Source: Allomuricauda sp. F6463D
GTDB taxonomy: Bacteria; Bacteroidota; Bacteroidia; Flavobacteriales; Flavobacteriaceae
Assembly: GCF_023015965.1 (NCBI RefSeq)
Contig: NZ_JALKAN010000002.1
Coordinates: forward strand, 558,001 to 622,000
Direction: 5' to 3'
DNA length: 64,000 nt
Position numbers and translations under genes: made by a program. Below the pieces are notes generated by a model. The model made no database searches and was not told where the DNA came from. It was given only the letters and a program-made list of their open reading frames with translations. Every line of letters starts with the position of its first letter. Positions within the stretch are counted from its first letter, which is position 1. Positions 1 to 9,501 of this stretch are shown here, one piece after another.

Positions 1-923
1 GATTTAAAGTATTCATATACTTTTTTGAGTCCTTCGGAGCGATGCACTTTGGGTTCCCAGTCCAAAATATTCTTGGCTCTAGAAATATCGGGCTGACGTT
101 GCATGGGGTCGTCCTGTGGTAAGGGTTTAAAAATAATCTTTTGGTCCGTCCCCGTTAGATTGATGATTTCTTGGGCAAATTCCAAAATAGTAGTTTCATC
201 CGGATTCCCAATATTAATGGGCTCCACATAATCACTCATCAACAAGCGGTAGATACCTTCGACTTGATCATCAATATATGTAAAGGATCTTGATTGTGAA
301 CCATCTCCAAAAACGGTCAAATCTTCTCCTCTCAGTGCCTGCCCCATAAAAGCGGGAACTACTCGACCATCATTCAATCGCATACGTGATCCGTAGGTGT
401 TGAATATCCTAACGATTCGAGTATCCAGGCCATGGTGTCTATGGTAGGCCATGGTTATTGATTCCATAAATCGTTTAGCCTCGTCATATACTCCTCTAGG
501 GCCTATTGGGCTCACATTGCCAAAATAGTCTTCGCTTTGCGGATGTACCAAGGGGTCTCCATATACCTCTGAAGTCGATGCTACAAGGATACGTGCTCCA
601 TGATCTCTGGCCAACCCCAACAGGTTTAACGTGCCCAAGGAACCCACTTTTAGTGTTTCGATGGGGATTTTTAAATAATCAATTGGGCTTGCAGGTGAGG
701 CAAAGTGAAGGATGTAATCCATTTTACCTGGAACATGGACAAATTTGGTGACATCGTGATGGAAGAAATCAAACCTTTTTAGGTGAAACAAATGTTCAAT
801 GTTCCTAATATCTCCCGTGATTAGGTTATCCATACCAATTACATGATGCCCTTCTGCTATAAACCGATCACAAAGGTGTGAGCCTAAAAATCCTGCTGCT
901 CCGGTAATGAGTGTTTTTTTCAT
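1..923 (-). CDS. UDP-glucuronate decarboxylase (UDP-xylose synthase), 3' end cut by window edge
   Basis: Short-chain dehydrogenase/reductase enzyme predicted to convert UDP-glucuronate to UDP-xylose in the cytoplasm, supplying xylose to the polysaccharide cluster. About 307 codons are visible from the ATG at 923; the family is about 310-320 aa, so only a few residues are missing. The N-terminal NAD-binding loop is GAAGFLGSH (residues 8-16). The STSEVYGDP stretch near residue 127 and the catalytic Y146xxxK150 in GVYDEAKR are intact, and the SFTYIDD motif typical of this subfamily is present. It is the last visible gene of a long minus-strand run and lies 5 bp beyond the stop of the sugar transferase gene. 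A UDP-glucose 4-epimerase is a less likely alternative because the whole protein reads like the decarboxylase branch. Confidence 0.88.
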   Translation of the reverse strand, partial: MKKTLITGAAGFLGSHLCDRFIAEGHHVIGMDNLITGDIRNIEHLFHLKRFDFFHHDVTKFVHVPGKMDYILHFASPASPIDYLKIPIETLKVGSLGTLNLLGLARDHGARILVASTSEVYGDPLVHPQSEDYFGNVSPIGPRGVYDEAKRFMESITMAYHRHHGLDTRIVRIFNTYGSRMRLNDGRVVPAFMGQALRGEDLTVFGDGSQSRSFTYIDDQVEGIYRLLMSDYVEPINIGNPDETTILEFAQEIINLTGTDQKIIFKPLPQDDPMQRQPDISRAKNILDWEPKVHRSEGLKKVYEYFK

Positions 924-928
924 ATAAC

Positions 929-2281
929 CTAATAGGCTTTAGCCTCTCCTTTTAATGCATTAAGAATTGTTTGCAACATAATCTTTAGGTCAAGAAACAT
1001 AGACCAGTTCTCAATATAAAAAATATCGAACTTAATCCGGTTTTGAATATCGGCCTCCTGTTCAATTTCACCGCGATATCCCCTTACTTGTGCCAATCCT
1101 GTAATGCCTGGTTTAACAAAGTGGCGAACCATATATTTGTCTACACTGGAAGCATACTCGTTGGTATGCTTAACCATGTGTGGGCGAGGTCCTACTACGG
1201 ACATCGTTCCAAAGAGCACGTTGTAGAATTGTGGAAGTTCATCTATACTTGTCTTTCGAATAAACCTCCCTATTTTGGTAATGCGCATATCATTTTTTGT
1301 GGCTTGTATATCATCAGCTTTGTGATTCGGCGCCATAGATCGAAACTTATAACAGTAAAATTCCCGATTATCTATTCCATTTCTTGTTTGTCTAAAAAAT
1401 ACTGGACCTTTAGATTCAAGCGTGATTAACAAGGCTAACAGCGGTGTTAACCATGAGAGCAGACCGATAATTACAAAAAGAGAAAAAATAATATCAAAAC
1501 TTCTTTTTATAAATGCATTTATAGGGTTATCCAAAGGGATGTCCCTTAATGAAAGAACCGGAATATAATCGTAATACTCAAATTTTAATTTTTTGGCAAA
1601 GATGTTTTTATTGTCCGGTATAAATTTAAGAGTCTTTAAGTTGTTATCTGCGAAACTGATGAATTTAGCTATTTCTTCGTTTTTAAGTTCTGATATGGAA
1701 CAATAAATTTCATCGACTTTATTGTCATGAATATAGCTGAAACAACCTCGAATATCAAAGTCGTGGGATTTTGGAGAAAATTGTTTTTTAAAATTATACC
1801 CGAACTCCACTCTTTCATTAAAAACCTGCCGAAGTTGATCGGTTTTCTTGTTTTTTCCAATAATCACTACATTCCTTATGTTTCCCTTTACTCTTTCCCG
1901 ATACCTCATCAAAAGAAAATAGCTTAAGAACTTTAAGGTTGAAATAATTATAAAAGTAATAACAAAATATTCAGCCAAAGCAAGTCTACTTATGACAGGT
2001 TGTTTAAAGAATCCTATAAACGCATAAAGTGTTAAAAAGAAAAAAACAAATTGTACAAATATAAGCCTTATGACATATGTTACTTTGGAGAATCTGTAAA
2101 TGGTATAAAACTCATTTTTTGTTGAAATTATGATCCATGTGAGTGAGATATAAACATGCATCAATACGGGTGTTTGAAAATTTATTGGTAAAATGTAAAG
2201 AAACATGTTCAAAACTACCAAATCAAGAGAATATGATATGGGGGTTATTAAATTTGAATACCTGTGCTGCTTAAAAAACAT
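929..2281 (-). CDS. Initiating exopolysaccharide sugar-phosphate transferase (WcaJ/WbaP-like polyprenyl glycosylphosphotransferase)
   Basis: Predicted inner-membrane enzyme that transfers a sugar-1-phosphate from a nucleotide sugar to undecaprenyl phosphate, the first step of repeat-unit assembly. The N-terminal third contains four hydrophobic segments, followed by a CoA-binding-like nucleotide fold ([10 protein letters not shown]) and a fifth membrane helix before the catalytic domain. The catalytic half begins at [11 protein letters not shown] and contains the hallmark signatures [28 protein letters not shown] and MSVVGPRP. The longest frame opens with TTG at 2290; the ATG at 2281 ([10 protein letters not shown]) was chosen as the more ordinary start, giving 450 aa. 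The gene sits between the Rmd-like reductase and the UDP-xylose synthase gene. The transferred sugar (glucose, galactose or xylose) cannot be read from the sequence. Confidence 0.9.
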   Translation of the reverse strand: MFFKQHRYSNLITPISYSLDLVVLNMFLYILPINFQTPVLMHVYISLTWIIISTKNEFYTIYRFSKVTYVIRLIFVQFVFFFLTLYAFIGFFKQPVISRLALAEYFVITFIIISTLKFLSYFLLMRYRERVKGNIRNVVIIGKNKKTDQLRQVFNERVEFGYNFKKQFSPKSHDFDIRGCFSYIHDNKVDEIYCSISELKNEEIAKFISFADNNLKTLKFIPDNKNIFAKKLKFEYYDYIPVLSLRDIPLDNPINAFIKRSFDIIFSLFVIIGLLSWLTPLLALLITLESKGPVFFRQTRNGIDNREFYCYKFRSMAPNHKADDIQATKNDMRITKIGRFIRKTSIDELPQFYNVLFGTMSVVGPRPHMVKHTNEYASSVDKYMVRHFVKPGITGLAQVRGYRGEIEQEADIQNRIKFDIFYIENWSMFLDLKIMLQTILNALKGEAKAY

Positions 2282-2338
2282 AATAGCCAAAAGTTTACAA
2301 CGTCTGTTCTCTCTGAGAGTATAAAAATAGGCCTTCTT

Positions 2339-3235
2339 TTAACCAAGATACATTTCAGCCAGAGTATCCTTTAACGAAAAAATAGAATCAGTTTCTCCAA
2401 TTATAGTATATAATTTTACTGAAGAACCCTTTAGCTCTTTTATTTCATTTTTCCTTACAAAATTGTTGTCAACTTCCACATTCAATTGGTGGGAAGATAA
2501 ATCTGTCATTATTGATAAAACGTCATTTATCGAATATGTTTTTCCACTTGCTATATTAACTACGTTGGATTTAAAGTCACTATTTAACAATTTTCGATAG
2601 CAATCAGCTAAAAATCTTACATCATTATACTCCCTATATGTATTAAGGTTTCCGAGATGTATTACACTTTTCTTCTCCTTGAAGTGCTTAATTATTTTAG
2701 GTATTACAAAACGTTCTTCTTGTCCAATACCCGTATAATTGAATGGTCGTGCAACTATAATATTCAGCTTATCAAAATAATTAGCCGCCATATTCTCCAT
2801 GGCCAATTTACTGTTTCCATAATGATTGACAGGTTTTGGGCACATTTCTTCTGATAGAACATTTCCTATGTTTCCATAAACCGCAGCGCTGCTAACAACA
2901 ATGATTTTTTTAATGTTCCTCCCCAATTTAAGCAACCCGTCTAAAAGATTGAGTGTTCCTTGAACATTGGTGGCATATATTTTTGGGATATCCTTTGTCG
3001 CCACAAAGGAAACCGCTGCAAGGTGTATAACGTAGTCCGGCCCAACCCTTGTAACAACCTCTGTCAACTCGTTAAAATCTAAAATATCACATTTGAAATG
3101 ATTTTCTTGCGCCGGCTCTGAGAAGGTTGTCCCATAAACCTGAAAACCGTTTTCGACCAATATAGATTCTAAATGTTTTCCTGTAAACCCTGTAATGCCC
3201 GTTATTAAAACCGTTTTATTAATAGGACTTTCCAT
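2339..3235 (-). CDS. NAD-dependent epimerase/dehydratase, probable GDP-4-dehydro-6-deoxy-D-mannose reductase (Rmd-like)
   Basis: 298-aa extended SDR protein. The nucleotide-binding loop is GITGFTGKH (residues 13-21) and the catalytic tyrosine/lysine pair lies in [11 protein letters not shown]. Its start overlaps the 3' end of gmd by 17 bp. Gmd makes GDP-4-keto-6-deoxymannose, which a partner SDR must then reduce, so the context points to an Rmd-type 4-reductase (GDP-D-rhamnose) or a related enzyme (6-deoxytalose). The usual bifunctional fucose synthase WcaG is less likely: its characteristic N-terminal motifs are not seen, and the overall sequence resembles single-function reductases. The exact product stereochemistry is inferred, not shown. 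Confidence 0.75.
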   Translation of the reverse strand: MESPINKTVLITGITGFTGKHLESILVENGFQVYGTTFSEPAQENHFKCDILDFNELTEVVTRVGPDYVIHLAAVSFVATKDIPKIYATNVQGTLNLLDGLLKLGRNIKKIIVVSSAAVYGNIGNVLSEEMCPKPVNHYGNSKLAMENMAANYFDKLNIIVARPFNYTGIGQEERFVIPKIIKHFKEKKSVIHLGNLNTYREYNDVRFLADCYRKLLNSDFKSNVVNIASGKTYSINDVLSIMTDLSSHQLNVEVDNNFVRKNEIKELKGSSVKLYTIIGETDSIFSLKDTLAEMYLG

Positions 3236-4253
3236 TCTTGTTTTTTTCGATGTCTGATTTCACCATCATTTCACATAACTCTTCCAATGAAGTTTTGGCT
3301 TCCCATCCTAAAATATCTTTAGCTTTCTTGGGATCTCCAATCAATAGATCAACCTCAGCAGGCCGGTAAAATTTTGGATTAACTTTAACCAGCGTTTTTC
3401 CTGTAAGCCGATTCAAGCCTATTTCATTTTCCTCTTTCCCCTGCCATTCCATATCGATATTTATAGCCTTAAATGCCATTTCTACGAAGTCTCTGACCGT
3501 TTCCGTTCTACCTGTTGCCAACACAAACACATCTGGATTTGCAGCTTGCAATATTTTATACATTCCTTCCACATAGTCTTTGGCATAGCCCCAATCTCTT
3601 TTGGCATCTAGGTTACCCAGTTCAATAACATCCAACATCCCCAAAGATATTTTTGCTACAGAATCCGTAATTTTTCTTGTGACAAATTCCTTTCCTCTTA
3701 AAGGCGACTCATGGTTGAACAGTATGCCGCTAGAAGCAAATAAGTCGTAGGATTCTTGATAATTTAATGTGGCCCAGTGTGCAAATACTTTCGCAACTCC
3801 ATATGGACTTCTAGGATGGAAAGGTGTTTCCTCGGACTGAGGAATTGCTCTAACTTTTCCAAACATTTCGGAGGTAGAAGCTTGATAAAACTTAATTTTT
3901 GGGTTAATGGTCCGGATTGCCTCAAGTAAATTCATCGCCCCAACACCTGTAATTTGAGCAGTAGCTATTGGTTGTGAAAATGATACACCTACAAAACTCT
4001 GTGCGGCTAAATTATATATTTCATCAGGTTGAATTTCAGAAATTATCCTAAAAGCACTTGACAAATCCACCAAATCATATTCCAATAAGTGAAGATTGGA
4101 GTGGTTTTCAATACCAAGGTCCTCTATCCTCCAAAAGTTTGTTGAGCTAGTCCTCCTATATGTGCCATAAACCTCATAATTTTTATCTAACAAAAGTTGA
4201 GCCAAATAAGCAGCATCTTGACCTGTAATTCCAGTTATAATTGCTTTTTTCAT
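3219..4253 (-). CDS. gmd: GDP-mannose 4,6-dehydratase
   Basis: Cytoplasmic SDR enzyme converting GDP-D-mannose to GDP-4-keto-6-deoxy-D-mannose. At 344 aa it has the family's usual length. Diagnostic motifs are [14 protein letters not shown] at the N-terminus (NADP binding), [18 protein letters not shown], the catalytic [10 protein letters not shown] segment, [11 protein letters not shown] and [15 protein letters not shown]. The glycine loop is slightly unusual (QDAAYLA where QDGSYLA is common), but the remaining signatures are strong. The ATG at 4253 follows the upstream glycosyltransferase stop by 15 bp, and the downstream Rmd-like gene overlaps it, so the two probably form one translational unit. 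Confidence 0.95.
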   Translation of the reverse strand: MKKAIITGITGQDAAYLAQLLLDKNYEVYGTYRRTSSTNFWRIEDLGIENHSNLHLLEYDLVDLSSAFRIISEIQPDEIYNLAAQSFVGVSFSQPIATAQITGVGAMNLLEAIRTINPKIKFYQASTSEMFGKVRAIPQSEETPFHPRSPYGVAKVFAHWATLNYQESYDLFASSGILFNHESPLRGKEFVTRKITDSVAKISLGMLDVIELGNLDAKRDWGYAKDYVEGMYKILQAANPDVFVLATGRTETVRDFVEMAFKAINIDMEWQGKEENEIGLNRLTGKTLVKVNPKFYRPAEVDLLIGDPKKAKDILGWEAKTSLEELCEMMVKSDIEKNKNGKSY

Positions 4254-4268
4254 TCTATCTAAATTGAT

Positions 4269-5408
4269 TTATATCCAATTATTATAAATTTCATCCACTG
4301 TTTCCTTAAATTCCATTTCGAATCGTTCAATGCTAAACCTTTGTGCGCTTTCCCTAATAATGTCCTTATTGAATAAATCTAAGTTCTTTTCAAAAAAATT
4401 AACCGCTCCCAACAATGAATCTACCTTTTGATTTTCATAAAACACCCCAGTAATAGCTTTATCTATTTTTTTCGTGCCCGGAAAGACTCCTTTCACAGTC
4501 TCCAAAATACCACCCTTTCCAAATGCAATAACCGGCACTCCAGATGCCTGTGCTTCAATTGGTGCAATTCCAAAATCTTCTTCCGCAGCAAAAATAAATG
4601 CTTTTGCATTTTTAATGAGCTCTTGCATTTTTTTCTTTTCAACAAAACCTAACAACTCCGTATTCGAAGTAGCTAATTTTTTTATCTTATGCATATCTGG
4701 CCCATCGCCAATAACCAACAACTTCTGCTTGGTTTTGGAAAAAGCCTCAACAATCAAATCAATTTTTTTATAAGGAACCATCCTAGAACATGTAATATAA
4801 TAATCCTCTGTTTTATCAGAAATTGTAAAAGTCTTAGTATCTACTGGCGGATAAATTACTCTTGATTCCTTTCCATAAACTTTTTTTATACGCTTTGCCA
4901 CATATTCTGAAATGGCAATATAGTAATCCGGTCGATTTGCAGTAGTATAATCCCACATTCTTATCTTATGTAAGAAATATTTGGCCAAGAGCCCTTTAAA
5001 TCCTTTTTGCATTCCAGATTCTTCAAGATATTGATGATATAGATCCCAAGCATATCTTACTGGCGAATATACATATGAAATGTGCAGCTGGTCCGGTCTA
5101 GTTAGAACTCCTTTGGCCACTGAAGATGAAGAAGAAATAATCAAATCATATTCATTTAAATCAAACTGTTCTATTGCCAAGGGAAACAATGGTAGATAAC
5201 TCCTATATTTCTTTTTTCCAAAGGGCATTTTTTGAATGAATGAATTTTTAGTTTGTTTACCTTTTAATATAATTTGTCTGTTTTCATCTGAAAGTGTATC
5301 TATCAAAGAGTAATGATCAAAGTCTTCCCAAATATTTGTAAAGCTCTCTATACATCTTTCTGCTCCACCATATACAGAATACCAGTCGTGTATTAGTGCT
5401 TTTTTCAT
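4269..5408 (-). CDS. Glycosyltransferase family 4 protein (WbaZ-like)
   Basis: 379-aa GT-B fold glycosyltransferase predicted to add a sugar to the lipid-linked repeat unit on the cytoplasmic face of the inner membrane. The N-terminus MKKALIHDWYSVYGGAERC carries the glycine-rich acceptor-side loop typical of WbaZ-type mannosyl/rhamnosyl transferases. The C-terminal domain has the donor-binding signature AAEEDFGIAPIEAQASGVPVIAFGKGG split as FGIAPIEAQA then GVPVIAFGKGG (E-x7-E type). Its ATG overlaps the stop of the neighbouring GT4 gene by 4 bp (ATGA), indicating translational coupling. Donor and acceptor are unknown; proximity to gmd suggests a GDP-6-deoxyhexose or GDP-mannose donor. Confidence 0.9.
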   Translation of the reverse strand: MKKALIHDWYSVYGGAERCIESFTNIWEDFDHYSLIDTLSDENRQIILKGKQTKNSFIQKMPFGKKKYRSYLPLFPLAIEQFDLNEYDLIISSSSSVAKGVLTRPDQLHISYVYSPVRYAWDLYHQYLEESGMQKGFKGLLAKYFLHKIRMWDYTTANRPDYYIAISEYVAKRIKKVYGKESRVIYPPVDTKTFTISDKTEDYYITCSRMVPYKKIDLIVEAFSKTKQKLLVIGDGPDMHKIKKLATSNTELLGFVEKKKMQELIKNAKAFIFAAEEDFGIAPIEAQASGVPVIAFGKGGILETVKGVFPGTKKIDKAITGVFYENQKVDSLLGAVNFFEKNLDLFNKDIIRESAQRFSIERFEMEFKETVDEIYNNWI

Positions 5409-6448
5409 AAAATATCCTTAATTATCTGTTTTAATTGCTCAGTCGAATTGTCCCAACTAAACCGTTTTAAATTTTCGAATCCCTTGTCTCTTAGCTGTAT
5501 TCTAAGTTCTGGGTTTTCAATTAGATTTTTCATTGCAGATTTAATTGATTCCAAGTCTGTAGGTTCACAATAATGTACTGAGTCTTGGTAAACCTCAGGC
5601 AAAGAAGTTTTATTTGAAACAATGCAACAGCAGCCACAAGCTTGAGCTTCTAAGGGAGGCATACCAAAGCCTTCAAAAAAACTAGCATAAATAAATATTT
5701 CGGCCTTATTATAAAGTTCTATCAATTCCTTGTCCGATAAATATCCGGTAAAATTGATGTTACTATCCCCCATTTCTTCTTCCAGGTCCAGATTCGAAAA
5801 TATATGGTTGCTCTTGCCTACAATTACAAGTTTATAATCTGTATCCAATTGTTTATACGCTTGAATAACGGATTTTAAATTCTTTCTTGGATCAATCGAT
5901 GAAACTGTCAAAATAAATTTTTCTCTCTTTAATCCTTTGTCACGAAACATTTCTGATGGCGCGGCATAAATTACCTCAATTTTATTATCCTCAATTTTAT
6001 ATGTTTCAATAATATCATCTTTCACATAATTGCTATCAGTCACTATTCTTTTTGAATTTTTCAAACCAATAGGAATCAGTGTGCTATACACCTTGTGAAA
6101 AGAATAAGTAAACCACTCCGGATGATGCTCATACGCTAAATCATAAAGGGCCATTATTTTATTCTTATACAGAACAGGGCCCACACCTGCTAAATTTATC
6201 AACAAAGGGTTTCCGTTTCTTTTCAAAAAAATTGGCAATTCAATTTGCTCCCAAAGTATTGCCGGTAATCTACCAAATTGAATAGGTTGAACATCCGTGG
6301 AAATGACATTTATCTGTTCTGCTTTAGGACTTACAAAAACCACTTCTTCACCTTGTATGGTTCTTGGAAGCCTTTTACAAAGTTCAAGCGCAAAGCGTTG
6401 AACACCGGTTATCTTTTGAGTGAGGAATTTTGCGTTTATTACTATCAT
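5405..6448 (-). CDS. Glycosyltransferase family 4 protein
   Basis: 347-aa GT-B glycosyltransferase of the GT4 family. The N-terminal MIVINAKFLTQKITGVQRF is the pattern of the mannosyltransferase B-like branch (KxxTGVqRy). The C-terminal donor site is ASFFEGFGMPPLEAQACG, with the EGFGxPPLEA core, and the nucleotide-binding segment ILTVSSIDPRKNL is intact. It is the first gene after a 494-bp AT-rich gap and may therefore open a separate transcript that continues through GT4, gmd, rmd-like, the sugar transferase and UDP-xylose synthase genes. Substrate not determinable from sequence. Confidence 0.9.
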   Translation of the reverse strand: MIVINAKFLTQKITGVQRFALELCKRLPRTIQGEEVVFVSPKAEQINVISTDVQPIQFGRLPAILWEQIELPIFLKRNGNPLLINLAGVGPVLYKNKIMALYDLAYEHHPEWFTYSFHKVYSTLIPIGLKNSKRIVTDSNYVKDDIIETYKIEDNKIEVIYAAPSEMFRDKGLKREKFILTVSSIDPRKNLKSVIQAYKQLDTDYKLVIVGKSNHIFSNLDLEEEMGDSNINFTGYLSDKELIELYNKAEIFIYASFFEGFGMPPLEAQACGCCCIVSNKTSLPEVYQDSVHYCEPTDLESIKSAMKNLIENPELRIQLRDKGFENLKRFSWDNSTEQLKQIIKDIL

Positions 6449-6942
6449 ACAATTAAATTACTTGAATAGTTTTAAACAGGTATCTTATTCTTGACATATT
6501 ATATTAATTCATTAATGAAATTCAGTATTTTAAAGAGTATAAATCATAGTTATTAACTGATTGATTCCCTTTAAAATAAAGCTACTAATAATTTTCTTGA
6601 CTTGACCAAAACATAAACAACCTATAGTTCCTATGGATTGTTTACCTTGTTATTTTATTAATATCATCACAAAAAATAGAACTAAACACTGTTTTTCCCA
6701 TATCGTTTAAATGATCTTGTAAGCTTCCCGTCTATTTTTTATTGTAGTGTTTAGTTAACTACAGTCTATAATTATTTAGCGATTACAATCTTTCATGGTT
6801 ATCTTATATATTCGGACAAATTTTCATAAAAATTATGCTTCCATTAATTAATATCCGAACATAGTTTAGATGTTTCTTGAATAATATTGGTGCTTAATTA
6901 ACCAACTTTAATGATAATTAATTTTATCAATGCTGTTGGTTG
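6449..6942. other. 494-bp AT-rich non-coding gap inside the polysaccharide cluster
   Basis: No convincing ORF is present on either strand, no exact TAnnTTTG promoter core was found, and no decayed gene fragment was recognised. The stretch is markedly AT-rich, with many ATTAATT-type runs. It separates the Wzy-like genes from the GT4 genes in an otherwise close-packed minus-strand cluster. The most plausible roles are promoter/5' leader for the downstream part of the cluster, or the scar of a lost gene. An inverted repeat inside it is listed separately. Confidence 0.6.
6680..6756. repeat. 11-bp perfect inverted repeat with 55-bp spacer
   Basis: AACTAAACACT at 6680-6690 and its exact reverse complement AGTGTTTAGTT at 6746-6756. 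In such AT-rich DNA an 11-bp match over this distance is mildly unusual. It could form a long-loop RNA hairpin in the leader of the downstream GT4 operon or be a dyad protein-binding site. No T-run follows either arm, so it is not a standard terminator. Confidence 0.45.
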
Positions 6943-8166
6943 TTAGTCATTAGCTTTTAAATAACTTTTAAAATATAATATTGTATTAAAAATACTATAA
7001 ACCATTATCCCTGTATTTCTACTCAAAATATTTTCGAATAAAAAACAAATTAGCATAAAGGTCAAAAATACGATATAGACTTCATCTCTATTTGAAATTG
7101 CCCGTTTATAGAAAATAATGTATGTTACAAACATCAAAGTTAACCCCCATATGCCATAACTTAACCAATAATACAAATATTGATTGTGAGTATTGAATAT
7201 TCCATTTTCGTACGCCTTGGTTTTATATTCATTTTTATAACACAAGTCCAATTCTTCTTGTACATCTCCAGGACCAAGCCCTATAAAAGGAACTTTCTTT
7301 CCAATTTTTATGGCGCAATTATAGATGCCCACTCTAGTATTAAAAGAATTAAAATAGTCTCCACTGGGATATATCTCTGTTGTGTTAATAAATTCATTGA
7401 CCCTATTTTGAAATGGTGATAATGTCAAAGCCGATAAGACTATCACCAAAAATGCAGCTATTATCGTTAATTTTGATTTAAGTCTTATCGGCTTTAATAT
7501 AATAGCCAGCAACACAGCAATTAAAAGTGCGAGCATTGGTCCAATGCTTGCGGTCATAAATAGAGCAATAGTAAGAATAATGCCAAAAATTAGATTTAAC
7601 CAGAACCTTTTAAAATAAAAATAAAATAAAAATAGTATGGCGGTTCCTATCATCAATGCTAAGTAAATTGGGTGCTCCCCAATAACTAAAACTGACTCAA
7701 ATTCACCTCTGTATTTTTTTATGAATGATATTATCGGTAAATGTTCATTCTCATATAAACTCACCAAAGAAACAATCGAATACACTATAAAAGTACAAGC
7801 AAGCAATACATTTGTAATAATATAAATTTGAAAAAACTTTTTGATTGTCCTAATAGTTCTAAAGGGCGGCAATAAAAGAATAATCAAAGGAAATATTATA
7901 ACAGGCAAAGACCTTTCTACAAATGTGTATCCACTTTTAATATTCTGTGTCCAAAACAGGGCCGTTAAGCTTAGTAAGAATGGTAATGACAAAATCAAAA
8001 TGTCTATTATCTTCCTTTTTGTAAATCGTTTCAAAAAACCTCCCTCTTCATAACATATCACAATACTTCCTAAAACAAAAACTGCAATACCAATATTGAT
8101 GAGTTTAAAGTCGAATAGTGGAAACGCGGCCAAAACGTATATAAGGCGTTCTTTAATTTTGTCCAC
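6943..8166 (-). CDS. O-antigen ligase/polymerase (Wzy/WaaL-like) membrane protein, second of a tandem pair
   Basis: 407-aa polytopic inner-membrane protein with about ten or more hydrophobic helices. A large periplasmic segment contains RVGIYNCAIKIGKKVPFIG followed by GLGPGDVQEEL, then FNTHNQYLYYWLSYGIWGL, the NTHNxYL-type signature of the O-antigen ligase superfamily. It is predicted either to polymerise lipid-linked repeat units or to ligate polymer to an acceptor. The start is GTG at 8166, overlapping the upstream homologue's 3' end by 14 bp; no nearby in-frame ATG exists. Two such proteins side by side suggest one polymerase and one ligase, but the sequence does not tell which is which. 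Confidence 0.82.
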   Translation of the reverse strand: MDKIKERLIYVLAAFPLFDFKLINIGIAVFVLGSIVICYEEGGFLKRFTKRKIIDILILSLPFLLSLTALFWTQNIKSGYTFVERSLPVIIFPLIILLLPPFRTIRTIKKFFQIYIITNVLLACTFIVYSIVSLVSLYENEHLPIISFIKKYRGEFESVLVIGEHPIYLALMIGTAILFLFYFYFKRFWLNLIFGIILTIALFMTASIGPMLALLIAVLLAIILKPIRLKSKLTIIAAFLVIVLSALTLSPFQNRVNEFINTTEIYPSGDYFNSFNTRVGIYNCAIKIGKKVPFIGLGPGDVQEELDLCYKNEYKTKAYENGIFNTHNQYLYYWLSYGIWGLTLMFVTYIIFYKRAISNRDEVYIVFLTFMLICFLFENILSRNTGIMVYSIFNTILYFKSYLKAND

Positions 8167-9454
8167 TATACTTTATTTTAGGTTGGGTATGATAAAATTT
8201 ATGAGCATAAGGAATGGCCAAGTACACCCATATAAATAACATTATAAAAGAAGGAAATGCATTTAAGGACACATACATTGCAATAAGACCGGCCGTTATT
8301 GTAAGATTTTTGCTTTTTATCGACAGTATTAGTGTTTTGATTAAAAATGCAATAAAAAGCAAAAAACCTACAATGCCGTATTCTGCCCACACTTCCATAT
8401 ATACATTGTTTGGAATTGCCCTTTTCCCCTTTCTATTAAAAAAATTAATGGAAAATTCGCTTTGATTGTCAATGATTTCATCAATATTATTGTAATGATC
8501 ATAATGAAGACCATAATTGAATGGCCCAACTCCAAGGATTGGATTATCAATTCCAGCTTCTAACGCAATTTTTCCTGTTAAATACCTGTCTACTTTAGAA
8601 AAATTGGATGTTGTGAGTGTATTCAGTGGGGTAAACAACTTTTCTTCCACATATTTTTGATAAAATAGACTTTTAAAAAAAATTACTGAACCAATTATAA
8701 TAACTGGGAGTAATAACAAAAATATTTTAAGATTCCTTTTTCTAAGCAAATATTTTTTAAAATATATAATCAAGAAAAAAGCAGCACTGATAATACTTAT
8801 TGTAGAAAATGTGGAAAGAATAGTAAACATTAAAAACCAGGCAACCCTATCTTTGTTCAAATAAAATGCGACAGCGCTTGATAAAATTAAAAATAGTCCA
8901 AAAAAATTACCTTCTTTAAACGTGCCCGCCCTTATAAACCCCATAATTGTCTGCGGGTTTTCTTGCATTCCGAACATCTTTATAAATGGTATATTTAAAC
9001 CTGATGAAATGAATAAATACCAAGCATAAATAGATGCTGCCAATGCACCATATACCCATAACTTAAGATAATTTTTTGGTCTACCTATAAAATAAATTGA
9101 AATGACAAATGCCAAAATATTTAAAATAATATAGATTGTTCTTAGCAGACTGTCAGCTTGCCTATTTATTCGGTAATCTATAATCTTTGGTGGGTAAGTA
9201 TAAGACCAATGGGAGTTCACAAAAAATGAAAGGATAGCCAAAAATAAAAAGACATATATAACTTTGGCACTCCATAACGTTTTTAAAAAAAATCTATCAA
9301 ACTTTAGTTGCATAAAAATGAGTATCAATACAACCAATAACAGTTCCGAAATCTTTAATGGAAAGAAAACATTGACTGTAAGTGCCTGAGTAAAAGGTAG
9401 AAAAAATAAAAACAGACCGAATATTAAACTAATTTTTATTTTCAAAATTACCAA
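8153..9454 (-). CDS. O-antigen ligase/polymerase (Wzy/WaaL-like) membrane protein, first of a tandem pair
   Basis: 433-aa polytopic membrane protein of the same superfamily as its downstream neighbour, with many hydrophobic helices beginning within the first ten residues. The periplasmic loop holds ALEAGIDNPILGVGPFNYG and later NNVYMEVWAEYGIVGFLLF, the characteristic N-x-Y/W-AEYGIvG signature. The reading frame has no ATG before residue 48, by which point the first two helices would be lost, so the TTG at 9454 (or another TTG three codons later) is the probable start. It lies 47 bp after the pyruvyl-transferase family gene. Confidence 0.82.
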   Translation of the reverse strand: MVILKIKISLIFGLFLFFLPFTQALTVNVFFPLKISELLLVVLILIFMQLKFDRFFLKTLWSAKVIYVFLFLAILSFFVNSHWSYTYPPKIIDYRINRQADSLLRTIYIILNILAFVISIYFIGRPKNYLKLWVYGALAASIYAWYLFISSGLNIPFIKMFGMQENPQTIMGFIRAGTFKEGNFFGLFLILSSAVAFYLNKDRVAWFLMFTILSTFSTISIISAAFFLIIYFKKYLLRKRNLKIFLLLLPVIIIGSVIFFKSLFYQKYVEEKLFTPLNTLTTSNFSKVDRYLTGKIALEAGIDNPILGVGPFNYGLHYDHYNNIDEIIDNQSEFSINFFNRKGKRAIPNNVYMEVWAEYGIVGFLLFIAFLIKTLILSIKSKNLTITAGLIAMYVSLNAFPSFIMLFIWVYLAIPYAHKFYHTQPKIKYSGQN

Positions 9455-9501
9455 GACATTGATTTACCCATTACATCGGGCAAAGTTAAATATAACCTAT
9501 T

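Noticed and set aside
506-751. 81-aa plus-strand ORF
   Set aside because: Entirely antisense to the UDP-xylose synthase gene, whose motifs are intact; no family resemblance.
1043-1429. 128-aa plus-strand ORF
   Set aside because: Mirror of the catalytic domain of the sugar-phosphate transferase gene; no ribosome site or recognisable motif.
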